NCBI GenBank assembly: GCA_030744755.1
Contig: JASLPY010000018.1
Coordinates: 1 to 64,000, forward strand
Length of the DNA: 64,000 bases
Direction of reading: 5' to 3'
DNA from: Kiritimatiellia bacterium
GTDB lineage: Bacteria > Verrucomicrobiota > Kiritimatiellia > UBA8416 > JADHWI01
How positions within the stretch are numbered: the stretch's first letter is position 1; every line of letters starts with the position of its first letter. The notes below the pieces were generated by a model. The model worked only from the letters and a program-made list of their open reading frames with translations, was not told the DNA's origin and searched no databases. A program made the translations under genes and the position numbers. This document shows positions 16,732 to 25,765 of the stretch, piece by piece.

Positions 16732-17445
16732 ATGGAAAAGAAACTAACAGGACTCATTGCCAGTACAGACCGTGTTCTTGTGCTGGCCCCCCACCCCGAT
16801 GACTTCGATGCCATAGGAGTTACACTGCGGTATTTGCACACCCGGGGGAACCCGATCTTCGTGGCGGTGGTGAGTGGCAGCATGAGCGGGGTGCTGGAAG
16901 ATTTCTGCGGCCCTGACCCCGAGAAGAAACGGCTGGTACGGGAGAAGGAACAGCGGGACAGCGTGCAGTTCTTTGGTCTGCCGGACTCCCAGCTTACATT
17001 TCTACGGCTGCCTGAGGATGCAACCGGTGATCCCCTTGAGGATGAACATAACGAGACCGTGATACGACAGCACATTGCTGAGGTGCGTCCGGATATCGTG
17101 TTTCTACCTCACGGGAACGACACCAACGTGGGGCACCGGCGCGTCTACGCCATATTCCGAAGGATCGCGGTTTCATTCGACTGCCGGCTCACTGCATACT
17201 ACGTCCGTGATCCAAAAACCAAGAAGCTTCGCACGGACCTGTACATGGGCTTCGATGAAGACTCCGCAGACTGGAAGCGGCGCCTCCTGCTGCACCATCG
17301 GTCCCAGCAGGATCGGAATCTCAAACTCCGAAACCACGGTTTCGACGACCGCATTCTGAACGTCAATCGCGACATCGCGCGGGACCTTGCCGTGTCAGAT
17401 CCCTACGCAGAGGCATTCGAGATCGAGGAATTCACTGGCAGATAG
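16732..17445 (+). CDS. PIG-L family N-acetyl sugar deacetylase
   Basis: 237 residues. The PIG-L/LmbE zinc motif is at residues 16-23 (VLAPHPDDFDAIG, with His-Pro-Asp-Asp), and the third ligand region is in FLPHGNDTNVGHRRVYAIFR near residue 130 (His of GHR). Family members remove acetyl groups from GlcNAc-containing glycolipids, chitooligosaccharides or similar N-acetyl sugars in the cytoplasm. It is the first gene of a plus-strand pair with an O-acetylesterase, divergent from the sialate-like block, so it could act on released amino sugars. It overlaps the open frame (not the chosen start) of the next gene. Confidence 0.85.
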   Translation: MEKKLTGLIASTDRVLVLAPHPDDFDAIGVTLRYLHTRGNPIFVAVVSGSMSGVLEDFCGPDPEKKRLVREKEQRDSVQFFGLPDSQLTFLRLPEDATGDPLEDEHNETVIRQHIAEVRPDIVFLPHGNDTNVGHRRVYAIFRRIAVSFDCRLTAYYVRDPKTKKLRTDLYMGFDEDSADWKRRLLLHHRSQQDRNLKLRNHGFDDRILNVNRDIARDLAVSDPYAEAFEIEEFTGR

Positions 17446-17464
17446 CGCTAAGAAAAAGACTACC

Positions 17465-19078
17465 ATGAAATGTATGAAGTACCGGTTCATTGCCTGTGCC
17501 GTAGTCGCATGTTGGATTACCGCCATCACCGACCTGTCAGCACTCGAGATGCCGTGGGTCTTCGCCGACCACATGGTGCTTCAGCGTGACATGGCGGTCC
17601 CTGTCTGGGGAACGACGTCTCCCGGGGAAACCGTGACGATCAGCTTCGGAAACCAGCAAGAGCAGGCCATTGCGAACGCCAAGGGAAACTGGCGAGTCAC
17701 CCTCCCCCCCATGTCGGCGGATGGCGAGGGTCGAACGCTTCTGGTCAAATCGACAAACCCGAAGAACGGAACAGGTCGAAAACTGGAAATCGAAGACGTC
17801 CTCGTCGGAGAGGTATGGCTCTGTGCCGGTCAGTCCAACATGTGGTATCCGCTGAAATCCTGTACCGGAGGCAAGGAAGCCGCCGCCACGGCGGGAAACC
17901 CCAGCATCCGCCTCCTAAACAGGCAGGCCAACGCGTACCCGTCCAGCGGGGCCTGGAAACCGGCAACGCTTGCGAAATGCACGGTGGAGAAGTTCTACTC
18001 TGGAACCTGGGTAACCGACGCTCCTGGGAGCGCTTTGCCGTTTTCGGGGGTGGCTTACTGGTTCGGAAAAAGGCTGCAGGCGGATCTCAAAGTGCCGATC
18101 GGCCTCATCAATGTAGCCGTGGGTGGCACGACGACCGAGGCATACACGAGCCGCGCCGGGCTCCTGAGCCACCCGCTGCTCCGGCCGATCATCGATTCTT
18201 CTGCACTATGGGTAGACAATGAGCACGTTTCAGCGTGGCCCCGGAAACGCGGGCGGGACAACCTGTCGGACTGGCTTAAGCACAAGACGCCGCCCATGCC
18301 GCGGCATCCCTTCGAGCCCACATTCCTTTTCGAGAGCGGCATACAGCCGCTGGTCCCCATGGCATTCCGTGGTGTCATCTGGTACCAGGGAGAATCCAAC
18401 GCAACGGATGCCGACAACGTAGTCCCTGTCTCAAAGGCGAAAGTAAGGGCCGGCATCGAAACTACGATCAAAGACTGGCGTACCCACTGGGGGCGTGAAT
18501 TCCCGTTCCTCTACGTCCAGCTCCCCGGCATGGGACGCCCCTGGGAGCTGTTCCGTGAGGTCCAACTCGAATGTCTCGAGATCCCGAACACAGGAATGGC
18601 GATCAGCATCGATGTCGGGGACCCTCGTGATGTGCACCCACGGAACAAGCGGCCAGTAGGCGAGCGCCTGGCCTTGTGGGCGCTCGCGACGACATATGGG
18701 AAAGAAGTTGTGTATTCGGGACCGCTGGTTCAGGAGTCAGGAGTCGGGAGTCCCGCCTCCGCCAAGGCTACGGCGGGCAGGCAGGAGTCAGAAGGATCGC
18801 TACTACTCTCCTTTGACCATACCGGTACAGGGCTTGCGACAAGCGACCGGAAAGCACCGCGAGGGTTCGAAATCGCAGGCAAGGATGGCCGGTACCATCC
18901 CGCCCAAGCGATCATCGATGGTCACGATGTGATTGTGTCCAGCCCGCAAGTGCCCGAACCGTTTGCGGTACGCTACGCCTGGGCCCCCTACCCCGACTGC
19001 AATCTCGTCAACAGCGCGGGACTACCGGCATCGCCTTTTAGAACCGACAAATCGGAACCGCTTTCTGTCAGGGATTGA
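17465..19078 (+). CDS. Sialate O-acetylesterase (long SASA form), exported
   Basis: 537 residues from an ATG at 17465, with a signal peptide (KYRFIACAVVACWITAI region) and then the usual MPWVFADHMVLQRDMAVPVWG opening of long SASA esterases. The Ser motif is LCAGQSNMWYPL near residue 120, and GVIWYQGESNA is near 307. The catalytic His block is DVHPRNKRPVGERLALWAL near 390. Around residues 423-443 an extra stretch (ESGVGSPASAKATAGRQESE) has no place in the family. It is encoded by repeat-type DNA with a palindrome and keeps the frame, so the protein may still work. It starts 19 bases after the PIG-L stop. Confidence 0.85.
   Translation: MKCMKYRFIACAVVACWITAITDLSALEMPWVFADHMVLQRDMAVPVWGTTSPGETVTISFGNQQEQAIANAKGNWRVTLPPMSADGEGRTLLVKSTNPKNGTGRKLEIEDVLVGEVWLCAGQSNMWYPLKSCTGGKEAAATAGNPSIRLLNRQANAYPSSGAWKPATLAKCTVEKFYSGTWVTDAPGSALPFSGVAYWFGKRLQADLKVPIGLINVAVGGTTTEAYTSRAGLLSHPLLRPIIDSSALWVDNEHVSAWPRKRGRDNLSDWLKHKTPPMPRHPFEPTFLFESGIQPLVPMAFRGVIWYQGESNATDADNVVPVSKAKVRAGIETTIKDWRTHWGREFPFLYVQLPGMGRPWELFREVQLECLEIPNTGMAISIDVGDPRDVHPRNKRPVGERLALWALATTYGKEVVYSGPLVQESGVGSPASAKATAGRQESEGSLLLSFDHTGTGLATSDRKAPRGFEIAGKDGRYHPAQAIIDGHDVIVSSPQVPEPFAVRYAWAPYPDCNLVNSAGLPASPFRTDKSEPLSVRD
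18731..18791. repeat. Palindromic repeat element inserted in frame in the acetylesterase gene
   Basis: A direct repeat (CAGGAGTCAGGAGTC), then CCCGCC (18752-18757) and GGCGGG (18772-18777) around a short loop, then GGCAGGCAGGAGTCAG. It adds about 20 residues without a stop, like the palindromic protein-coding elements known in rickettsiae. Confidence 0.55.
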
Positions 19079-19148
19079 TAGGGCCACCTATCGGGGCTAC
19101 TCAGGGTCACAATCGCCATCAAGACCCGATATCTGTGTCACAAGAACA

Positions 19149-20177
19149 TCATCCTGTTTCAAGCCGGAACGAGTGCACAGCATCCCGCATCGCGTAAACG
19201 TTCTCCACGGGCAGCAGTTGATGCAGATCGTGGCTTGAAGCCACGATATAGCCGCCGCCTGCGGCCAAGCGTTCAATGTGCTCGTGAACGTCGGCACGGA
19301 CGTCCTCCGGCGTGCCCTTCAGCAATACGCCATCGATGTCGATATTGCCGCACAGGGCCAGTAGATCACCGTATGCAGCTTTGATTTCGTAGATCTTCTC
19401 CGCGCCGCTGGATGGATCGATCGGATTGAGGATGTCGGCGCCCATTTCGAGGAAGCGCGGAATGTGAGGCGTGACATCGCCATCAACATGAAAGAGGACC
19501 AGGCGATCGCGTGACTTGATCAAGTTGGCCAGGTCCGCGATGTACGGAAACTCAAACTGATCCATCATCTCCGGCGATATCATCGAACCGGTTGTGGTAA
19601 TCAGTCCCGACGCGATCTTGATGACGTCAACCGGATATTCCAGGATCATCTCCATCTCGCGCATGCAGTAGTCGTGGACGCGCTTCTGGAAATCCAGGAT
19701 GAACTCCGGATCCGTAATCGTCTGCATACAGAAGTCGCCGTACCCGATCGCAGTCGGCACCGTGAACCCCGCCGTCTGCGCACCGTGGCACACACCAAAG
19801 CCCGTACCGTCGAGCGCTGCAAACAGTTCGTCCAGTCGGCGGCGCAGCACATCCATCTCCGGATACGTGATGTCCTCGAGGCTGGAGCGCTCCTTCATCA
19901 TCCCGTCGACATAATGCACGCGCCCATCCGCATCAGTCTGCTCCTTGCGGCCGAGATGCCAGACATGCCCGAAGTAGACCATGTCGTTCCCCATCCGCCG
20001 GTTCCACTCCACTACATCGGCGATGGGCAGTTCAAAGGAATGCAGGGCCATATCATAGTCCTGCCCCATCATCTGCCGCACAATGGCCATATCGGCCTCC
20101 AGTTCGAAGAGCGGAATCTCAGCCTGCTCGATGTGGTTGACGGCATTGATAAAACGTCGTTTGTCCGGCAAACGCAT
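19149..20177 (-). CDS. Uroporphyrinogen decarboxylase-like (UroD/MtaA superfamily) protein
   Basis: 342 residues from an ATG at 20177 with GGGAAGGGA upstream. It has the TIM-barrel pattern of the UroD/corrinoid methyltransferase superfamily: LVLFHVDGDVTPHIPRFLEMGADILNPI near residue 225 and LLALCGNIDIDGVLLKGTPEDVRADV near 265, ending with GGGYIVASSHDLHQLLPVEN. True HemE would begin with a different arginine-rich motif, which is missing, so haem synthesis is unlikely. Many members in PVC bacteria sit in sugar loci without known function. Possible roles are methyl transfer or decarboxylation. Confidence 0.7.
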   Translation of the reverse strand: MRLPDKRRFINAVNHIEQAEIPLFELEADMAIVRQMMGQDYDMALHSFELPIADVVEWNRRMGNDMVYFGHVWHLGRKEQTDADGRVHYVDGMMKERSSLEDITYPEMDVLRRRLDELFAALDGTGFGVCHGAQTAGFTVPTAIGYGDFCMQTITDPEFILDFQKRVHDYCMREMEMILEYPVDVIKIASGLITTTGSMISPEMMDQFEFPYIADLANLIKSRDRLVLFHVDGDVTPHIPRFLEMGADILNPIDPSSGAEKIYEIKAAYGDLLALCGNIDIDGVLLKGTPEDVRADVHEHIERLAAGGGYIVASSHDLHQLLPVENVYAMRDAVHSFRLETG

Positions 20178-20179
20178 GG

Positions 20180-20326
20180 TTATCCCTTCCCCTGCGTGGA
20201 CTCGATGCACGATTTCAGACAAGCTGAATCGTTGCCTTGGTGAGTGGTCGAGGAAACCATCTGCCAGATTGCCTGTCGATCGAAAAAGAGGCCCCCGGCC
20301 CCGATAATTGCTACCTTTATAGCCAT
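20180..20326 (-). pseudogene. N-terminal remnant of a GH4-like NAD-dependent glycosidase
   Basis: A 48-codon frame with a strong GGGGGAG ribosome site begins MAIKVAIIGAGGLFFDRQAI and continues WQMVSS. This is the nucleotide-binding start of family GH4-type enzymes (IGAGS-x-F-x-R). After about residue 27 the sequence loses resemblance and stops 2 bases before the UroD-like ATG. Probably the enzyme was removed by a deletion that joined its 5' end to the UroD-like gene. It may still be translated and couple ribosomes to that gene. Confidence 0.45.
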
Positions 20327-20578
20327 CCCAAGGACTCCCCCCATTAGCCACTCAAGGCAGAGAAGTATGCGTGCGTTGTAGCGCTGTGCAAAGACAAAAC
20401 CAGCATGAAAGGCGGGGGAAGTGAAAGGCGAGAACTGTAGATTGAAATGCCGCAGGCCGATTCCACGGCCCAATGCCTCTCGCTACAGAGAAGTGGCCAC
20501 TGCGGTAGATGCTCAACTTCCTCTGGGTTTGCAATCACGGGAGAATGTGCTATGCATACGGAGAAAGGGGAGGAACTC

Positions 20579-21688
20579 ATGGATGGAGTGAAAGCAGGTA
20601 TCGTTGGTTGCGGTATGATTGCGGGTGCCTACTACAAGGCATGCGGCGAATCGAAGTGGTTGATACCCGCAGCCTGCGCGGATCTTGTTGAGGGTCGTGC
20701 CGAGGAGGCGTGCGCGATGATCAAAGAGAAGGGCTGGGGAGAACCCGTTCCCATGTCCTTCGACGACATGCTGGCCAATGACGAGATTGGCATCATCTTC
20801 AATCTCACCAATCCAAAGGCACATTATCCTCTGAACCTCCGTGCACTTGAGGCAGGCAAACACGTGTATGCTGAGAAGCCGTTGGCAATAACACGAGAGG
20901 AAGGCAAAGAACTGCTGTCCGCCGCAAGGGCGAACAACGTTCTGATTGGATGCGCGCCGGATACATTCCTCGGCCCCGCGCACCAAACGGCGCGTTCCCT
21001 GCTCGATAGCGGCGCAATCGGTGAGCCAACCGCGGGAACGTTCTTCTTCGCTGGCGGAGGCCCGGATGGCTACCACCAGGATCCGGAGTTCTTTTTCGAG
21101 GCAGGTGCCGGAGCCATGTTCGATGTTGGCGTCTACAGCCTGACACACGCTGTAAACCTCCTCGGCCCGGTAAAACGTGTGAGTGCATTCACCAAGAAGA
21201 CCTGGGAGGAACGCACAATCCTGAGCAAGAAGAAGCTGGGACAGAAGATGCCTGTCGAGGTCCCGACTCATGTGTCCGCTAGTTTGGAGTTCGAGAACGG
21301 TGCAATTGGCACATTCCTTACCAGTTTCGATATCAAGGGAGGTCACCACCTCCTGGATATTGAGATCTATGGGACCGACGGTTCGCTACAGGTTCCGTCC
21401 CCGAATGGTTTCGACGGTGACGTGAGCATGCGAAAGGTGGACGGCGACTGGGAAAAGCTTGAGCATACTCACGGCCACACGAATGCAACGCGCGGCATTG
21501 GCGGCGTAGACCTTGTTGCGGCCGCTGCAACCGGTCGCCCTCTCCGTGCGAGCGGCGAGCTTGCGTACCATGTACTGGACATAGGACTCACTATTTACGA
21601 GTCGGCGGAGAAGGGAGCCGCGCTGGAGGTGGCAAGTACCGTCGAACGACCTGCCCTGATGCAGGAAGGCCTTACGGAAGATTTCTAG
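20579..21688 (+). CDS. Gfo/Idh/MocA family oxidoreductase, cytoplasmic
   Basis: 369 residues from an ATG at 20579 (GGGGAGGA upstream). The Rossmann motif is AGIVGCGMIAGAYY, and the EKP motif is HVYAEKPLAITREEGKEL near residue 97. A typical C-terminal substrate domain has AGAMFDVGVYSLTHAVNLLG near 180 (Asp and His region), as in deoxyfructose/xylose dehydrogenase-like members. There is no signal peptide. It is followed 201 bases later by a TIM-barrel isomerase gene in the same direction, a pair often found in keto-glycoside routes. It is divergent from the UroD-like gene across about 250 bases with no other gene. Confidence 0.85.
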   Translation: MDGVKAGIVGCGMIAGAYYKACGESKWLIPAACADLVEGRAEEACAMIKEKGWGEPVPMSFDDMLANDEIGIIFNLTNPKAHYPLNLRALEAGKHVYAEKPLAITREEGKELLSAARANNVLIGCAPDTFLGPAHQTARSLLDSGAIGEPTAGTFFFAGGGPDGYHQDPEFFFEAGAGAMFDVGVYSLTHAVNLLGPVKRVSAFTKKTWEERTILSKKKLGQKMPVEVPTHVSASLEFENGAIGTFLTSFDIKGGHHLLDIEIYGTDGSLQVPSPNGFDGDVSMRKVDGDWEKLEHTHGHTNATRGIGGVDLVAAAATGRPLRASGELAYHVLDIGLTIYESAEKGAALEVASTVERPALMQEGLTEDF

Positions 21689-21718
21689 CGTTGACGAATT
21701 GTTGACAGAACGGACTTC

Positions 21719-21797
21719 GGACGCCGAGGCCGGCGTCCCTCCCGCCGGGGGGCGTCACGTTGCACGAGAATTGGGAGGGTCCGCGGCCTCGCGGACC
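21719..21797. repeat. Paired GC-rich hairpins in an intergenic leader
   Basis: Two hairpins with perfect 8-bp stems and 4-base loops: GGACGCCG-aggc-CGGCGTCC (21719-21738) and GGTCCGCG-gcct-CGCGGACC (21778-21797). Between them CCCTCCC and GGGAGGG are also complementary. It occupies the gap between the Gfo/Idh and isomerase genes. Confidence 0.6.
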
Positions 21798-21889
21798 GCT
21801 ACTTCAGACGTTCTGCGGTTCGGGCGGCAGCCCTTAACACATAAACGGTCCTTTACGTTTCGCGAAGAGCAACACAGGAGAAGAATATC

Positions 21890-22624
21890 ATGAACAAGCT
21901 GGCGATTCAGAGTTACTGCTTGAGAAGCACGAAAGAAAACAGTGAAGTTGCGGCGAAAGTCAACGAACTGGGGTTGGATGGCATCGAACTCTGCGGCGTG
22001 CACGTTGATTTCAACGACGAGAGTAAATTTGATGAAGTCATCGGCATTTATGGCGATGCCGGCGTTCAGATTGTGAGTATCGGCGTAGAGCGTTTTGCCG
22101 ACGACGAAACGCGTGAACGCAAGCTGTGTGAATTTGCGAAGAAGGCTGGTGCGAAGCAGATCAGCGCGGACTTCGCCATAGACAGGGTGCCCGATGCGTA
22201 TCGCACAGCAGAGCGGCTCGCCGAGGAGTATGATCTGAAGCTCGCGATTCACAATCACGGCGGGCAACACTGGATGGGCTGCAACGACGTGCTTGATAAC
22301 GCATTCAAGAATTCGAACGACAGGATAGGGCTATGCCTGGACACTGCATGGGCGATGCATTCGCATGCCGATCCGGTGAAAATGTGTGAGCAATTTGCGG
22401 ATCGCCTCTACGGCGTGCATATCAAGGACTTCGTGTTCGATCGCTCGGGCGGGCACGAGGACGTAGTAGTGGGCAGGGGAAACCTCGATTTGCCGGGTCT
22501 GGTTGCCGCAATTCGGGTCCTGGACTGGGACTGCCCGATGATCATCGAGTATGAAGGCGATATCGACAATCCCATGCCTGCGTTGAAAGAATGTGTAGCG
22601 GCGACCCGCGCTGTCGACCAGTAG
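21890..22624 (+). CDS. Sugar phosphate isomerase/epimerase-like TIM-barrel protein
   Basis: 244 residues of the xylose isomerase-like/AP endonuclease 2 superfamily. The start MNKLAIQSYCLRS follows AGGAGAAG. Metal-site blocks of the family appear in order: LGLDGIELCG near 28, LAIHNHGGQHWMG near 122, IGLCLDTAWAMHS near 146, YGVHIKDFVF near 177 and MIIEYEGDIDNP near 223. Relatives isomerise or epimerise sugars, and some eliminate the aglycone from 3-keto-glycosides after a Gfo/Idh enzyme has oxidised them. The neighbouring Gfo/Idh makes that second role plausible. No signal peptide. Confidence 0.8.
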   Translation: MNKLAIQSYCLRSTKENSEVAAKVNELGLDGIELCGVHVDFNDESKFDEVIGIYGDAGVQIVSIGVERFADDETRERKLCEFAKKAGAKQISADFAIDRVPDAYRTAERLAEEYDLKLAIHNHGGQHWMGCNDVLDNAFKNSNDRIGLCLDTAWAMHSHADPVKMCEQFADRLYGVHIKDFVFDRSGGHEDVVVGRGNLDLPGLVAAIRVLDWDCPMIIEYEGDIDNPMPALKECVAATRAVDQ

Positions 22625-22680
22625 ATGTACTTCGTGTGCTATCTGTAGCCGATGCTGTGTGCGTGTTTAGCGCTTAAGCT

Positions 22681-24243
22681 CTACTTCCCATTCTGCTGTT
22701 CAACCCCCTGCCCCCCTTCTGCGATGGCATAGAGTGTCTCCATGGTTGAGACATATACCACGCCATTCGCTACCGCAGGGGTGCTACTCATGGAGCCATC
22801 CAGCTTGACGCTGCACAGCACCTGCTTTTCCTTGCCTGCGGCAAGTATCCAGAAGTCGCCGCGTCTCGTTCCGAAATACACCTTCCCATCCGCGACCATC
22901 GTGGAGCCCCAGATCGCACCTTCAGCCTCGTGAGACCAGTAGCGGAGACCGGTCGCTGCGTCGAGGCAATGCACGTTCTTGCCGCAGTCGGCTATGTAGA
23001 CGAGTCCGTCATGAATTGACGGCGTGGAACAGCAGTGCGTGTCCATGGCAAAAGACCAGATCTCGCCCTTGCTGGTGATATCGCCGGAGCCGGAAGCATC
23101 TATGCACTTCAGCCATGATTTCTGTTTGCCCCACCAGATGTCGCCGCCTGCGCTCACGTAAACGCGGCCATCGTGATATACCGGCATGCTCTTGATTATG
23201 CTCGGCCCTTCTTTCCTGTTGCGCGAGAACCTGAACAGGTCCTCTTTCGGCCCAGTCGGATCGCAGTCGAACCGCCACACGTTTTTCAAGGTCTGCACCT
23301 CTTCGTTCTTCAAGGAAACAGCGGGTTCGAATGCGTAACACACACCATCACCGCCACCGAAGAAGACCAGCTTGCGACCGCCAATCACGCCAATTGAGGG
23401 CGCAGCCCAGGTGGCGTGAAACATCCGGCGGCCCATGAACTCCTCGTCCATACCAACAAGCCGTCCTGTTTTCTTGTCGAAAACAAGCAGGCTTGGCGCG
23501 TCTGGACAGGGCACATTGGCATGTGTTTTGTCCACGCCATTGGCACTGTTCACGTAAAGATAATCACCGTCGACAACAACGGAACCGTGGACGGAGTCAT
23601 GTGGATACACGCCGGCCGTTTTCTGCAGATCGTTGAGCCAGATGATGTCAGCATCCGTCTTGCCTGGCTTCAGCGGCGCATCCGCGCTCTGGACCATGTG
23701 TTTCCCTTCCTCACGGAAGGGGCCGTCATTGCCGTTGTCCATACCGTTGATGTCCAGGCACATCAGTTCCAGGCGGTTACTGAGGATGTAAACACGGTCA
23801 TTCTCAACGGTGGCGGGCGACACGATGCCCACCCGAGGCCAGTCCTTGTACTTGTCACCTTCCAGCTTCGCGGAGAGGATTTGCCAGATGAACCGGCCTG
23901 TCTTTTCGTCAAGGCAGAAAAGAACACCGCGGTCTCCAGGATTTCCCAGGTTGCGCGGACGTTCGTTGTTTGTGCCTATGAAGATCTTTCCCTGTGCGAT
24001 GGTCGGACTCGCCCAACATTGTGTGCCCAGCTTTGCCGTCCACTTGATGTTTATGCCCGTTGCCGGATCGAAGCTGGACGGCAGGCCGGTTTCTAGAGAA
24101 ACCATGTTCCTGGATTGCCCATGGCCCCATTGCGGGGCGTCCCCCGCGATGAGCAGGGATGCCAGAAAGACAAGCGCCGTTACGGTGCTGCAGCGGCGAG
24201 CGAGATAGAAAACACCAGGATTTCTTATCATGTTGACTCCCAT
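22681..24243 (-). CDS. Exported PQQ-type beta-propeller protein
   Basis: 520 residues with an N-terminal hydrophobic signal (TVTALVFLASLLIAG). It carries repeated PQQ/outer-membrane BamB-like blades: GKIFIGTNNE, FCLDEKTGRFIWQ, GDYLYVNSANG, LLVFDKKTGRLVG, GLVYIADCGKNVHCLDAATG and KVYFGTRRGDFWILAAGK. No dehydrogenase catalytic set is evident, so it may be a binding or scaffold propeller. The ATG at 24243 comes one base after the stop of the NRAMP-like gene, and a second ATG at 24231 has GGGAG before it, so the two genes are translated together. Function otherwise unknown. Confidence 0.75.
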   Translation of the reverse strand: MGVNMIRNPGVFYLARRCSTVTALVFLASLLIAGDAPQWGHGQSRNMVSLETGLPSSFDPATGINIKWTAKLGTQCWASPTIAQGKIFIGTNNERPRNLGNPGDRGVLFCLDEKTGRFIWQILSAKLEGDKYKDWPRVGIVSPATVENDRVYILSNRLELMCLDINGMDNGNDGPFREEGKHMVQSADAPLKPGKTDADIIWLNDLQKTAGVYPHDSVHGSVVVDGDYLYVNSANGVDKTHANVPCPDAPSLLVFDKKTGRLVGMDEEFMGRRMFHATWAAPSIGVIGGRKLVFFGGGDGVCYAFEPAVSLKNEEVQTLKNVWRFDCDPTGPKEDLFRFSRNRKEGPSIIKSMPVYHDGRVYVSAGGDIWWGKQKSWLKCIDASGSGDITSKGEIWSFAMDTHCCSTPSIHDGLVYIADCGKNVHCLDAATGLRYWSHEAEGAIWGSTMVADGKVYFGTRRGDFWILAAGKEKQVLCSVKLDGSMSSTPAVANGVVYVSTMETLYAIAEGGQGVEQQNGK

Positions 24244-24244
24244 T

Positions 24245-25498
24245 TCACCCCATATACTTCATACAGGCCATCAGAGCGAAGAAACCTACTGTAGCGAAAA
24301 GCACAACGATCGTCAGGGGGCGGTTGACAAAATCTTTCATCCACGCACGTTTGCCATTGAGAATCAGCAGGCCAACGGCAAGCAAGGGAACAAACAATGA
24401 CCCGATCACTGCATAAAGTTTCTGAACTTCCTTGAAACTCATCAAGAGGCCCAGCATTGGCAGAAATGCGATGGCGAACAGGTAAACACGGTACGGGACA
24501 GATTTCGTGATATCCCCTGTCACTGCACTATCGGTTCGTCTAATGAAGAGCCCCCAGATATCAGCGAACAGGTATGGAACAGCTTGCCACACACCAAGCA
24601 GGCTGCTGAAGATTGCGCAGAAAGCACCAATGAGAAACAACCAACGCCCCGTCAAGCCAAGTGGCTCCTCAAGCCGCTCAGCCAGAATGATCAGCAGTCG
24701 GGCACCACGTCCTTCTATTTCCACGGTACTACCGATTATCACCATCGCTATACCGAAGAGGATCGTCATGCTGTATCCGATGGCGAGGTCGATGCGGCAA
24801 AGGTTGATGGCCTCTGTTCCCGTTCGACCCTTCTCGCGAATCCAGTAGCCATAGCACAGCATGGTGAGGGTGCCGCCAACGCCACCGATAAGCGCAACCG
24901 TCCAGGTAACACCGGTGCCCCCTGCATCCGGAATGCTGGGTATCATCAATCCGGACAAGACCGCTGTTGTACCCGGCCAGAGCATGAGAGCCGTAACCAC
25001 CACGATGGCGAACATGATGACGATACTTACTCCCATCACCTTCTCAAACAGCTTGAACCCTCCGGCCAACACCAAGAACAGTCCAACAAGGCTGGAAGAG
25101 ATTCCGAAAAACAGTTTGCCGTTGGCCGCTTCATCGAATAGCGGGATCATGGCGTGGAGAGTCGTGCCGCAGGCACTCATCAGTGCCGAGCCGACAAAGA
25201 AAGACCATAGGAACAGATACGGCAGGAATAACACACCTGCAATGCGCCCAAAGTGATGTGCAACGCCTTCCAGGAGAGTTTCACCTGTGACCAACTGCCA
25301 GCGTGCCAATCCTTCTGTCAAAACGAATTTCAACAGTCCACCGACGACAACGGCCCACAAGACCGCCAATCCCAATTGGCTCCCCGTAAAACTGGCGGTG
25401 GCAAGATCACCGGCACCTACACCGGTGGCCGCGACTAAAAAACCGGGCAGGATGACCGCCAGCAGGCTTGGTCGATTTGTTTTTCTTTCCGCTGCCAT
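24245..25498 (-). CDS. NRAMP-superfamily membrane transporter, divergent
   Basis: 417 residues with about 11 hydrophobic helices. The first helix region reads FLVAATGVGAGDLATASFTG, which places it in the NRAMP/LeuT-like superfamily (compare GPGD-type openings). The metal motifs of Mn/Fe carriers are not present: DPGN in helix 1 is replaced by GAGD, and MPH in helix 6 is replaced by TLTMLCYGYW. The substrate may therefore not be Mn or Fe; related branches carry Mg, Al or organic solutes. It is coupled to the PQQ-type propeller downstream. The 267 bases upstream hold no recognisable gene. Confidence 0.7.
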   Translation of the reverse strand: MAAERKTNRPSLLAVILPGFLVAATGVGAGDLATASFTGSQLGLAVLWAVVVGGLLKFVLTEGLARWQLVTGETLLEGVAHHFGRIAGVLFLPYLFLWSFFVGSALMSACGTTLHAMIPLFDEAANGKLFFGISSSLVGLFLVLAGGFKLFEKVMGVSIVIMFAIVVVTALMLWPGTTAVLSGLMIPSIPDAGGTGVTWTVALIGGVGGTLTMLCYGYWIREKGRTGTEAINLCRIDLAIGYSMTILFGIAMVIIGSTVEIEGRGARLLIILAERLEEPLGLTGRWLFLIGAFCAIFSSLLGVWQAVPYLFADIWGLFIRRTDSAVTGDITKSVPYRVYLFAIAFLPMLGLLMSFKEVQKLYAVIGSLFVPLLAVGLLILNGKRAWMKDFVNRPLTIVVLFATVGFFALMACMKYMG

Positions 25499-25765
25499 TG
25501 AGTGCTAATGGGTCCTTGCTCTTACGGGATGCCGGGCGTACACGTCTGGCGCCGCCTGAAAACGCGCGTCTCGGATGGAGAGTCTACGAGAAAGCGGATC
25601 AGAAGGTCAAGATTCTGGATGATGGCATGGGCGTCTGGCCCGTTCGCCATCCGTGCCTGTGATAGCGCTGCACCGTGAAGCAACTTCTGGGCGCCCGCTC
25701 AGATACCAGTTCAGAATCCGAACGCGAAGCAATGTACAATATCCAGGGCCGTCCCTGCTTGCGCT

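Noticed and set aside
19149-20177. Haem-pathway uroporphyrinogen decarboxylase (hemE)
   Set aside because: The characteristic N-terminal motif of HemE is absent and no haem genes are nearby; superfamily membership only.
25468-25662. Plus-strand frame whose end looks slightly protein-like
   Set aside because: It overlaps the start of the NRAMP-like gene and matches nothing I can name; at most a remnant.
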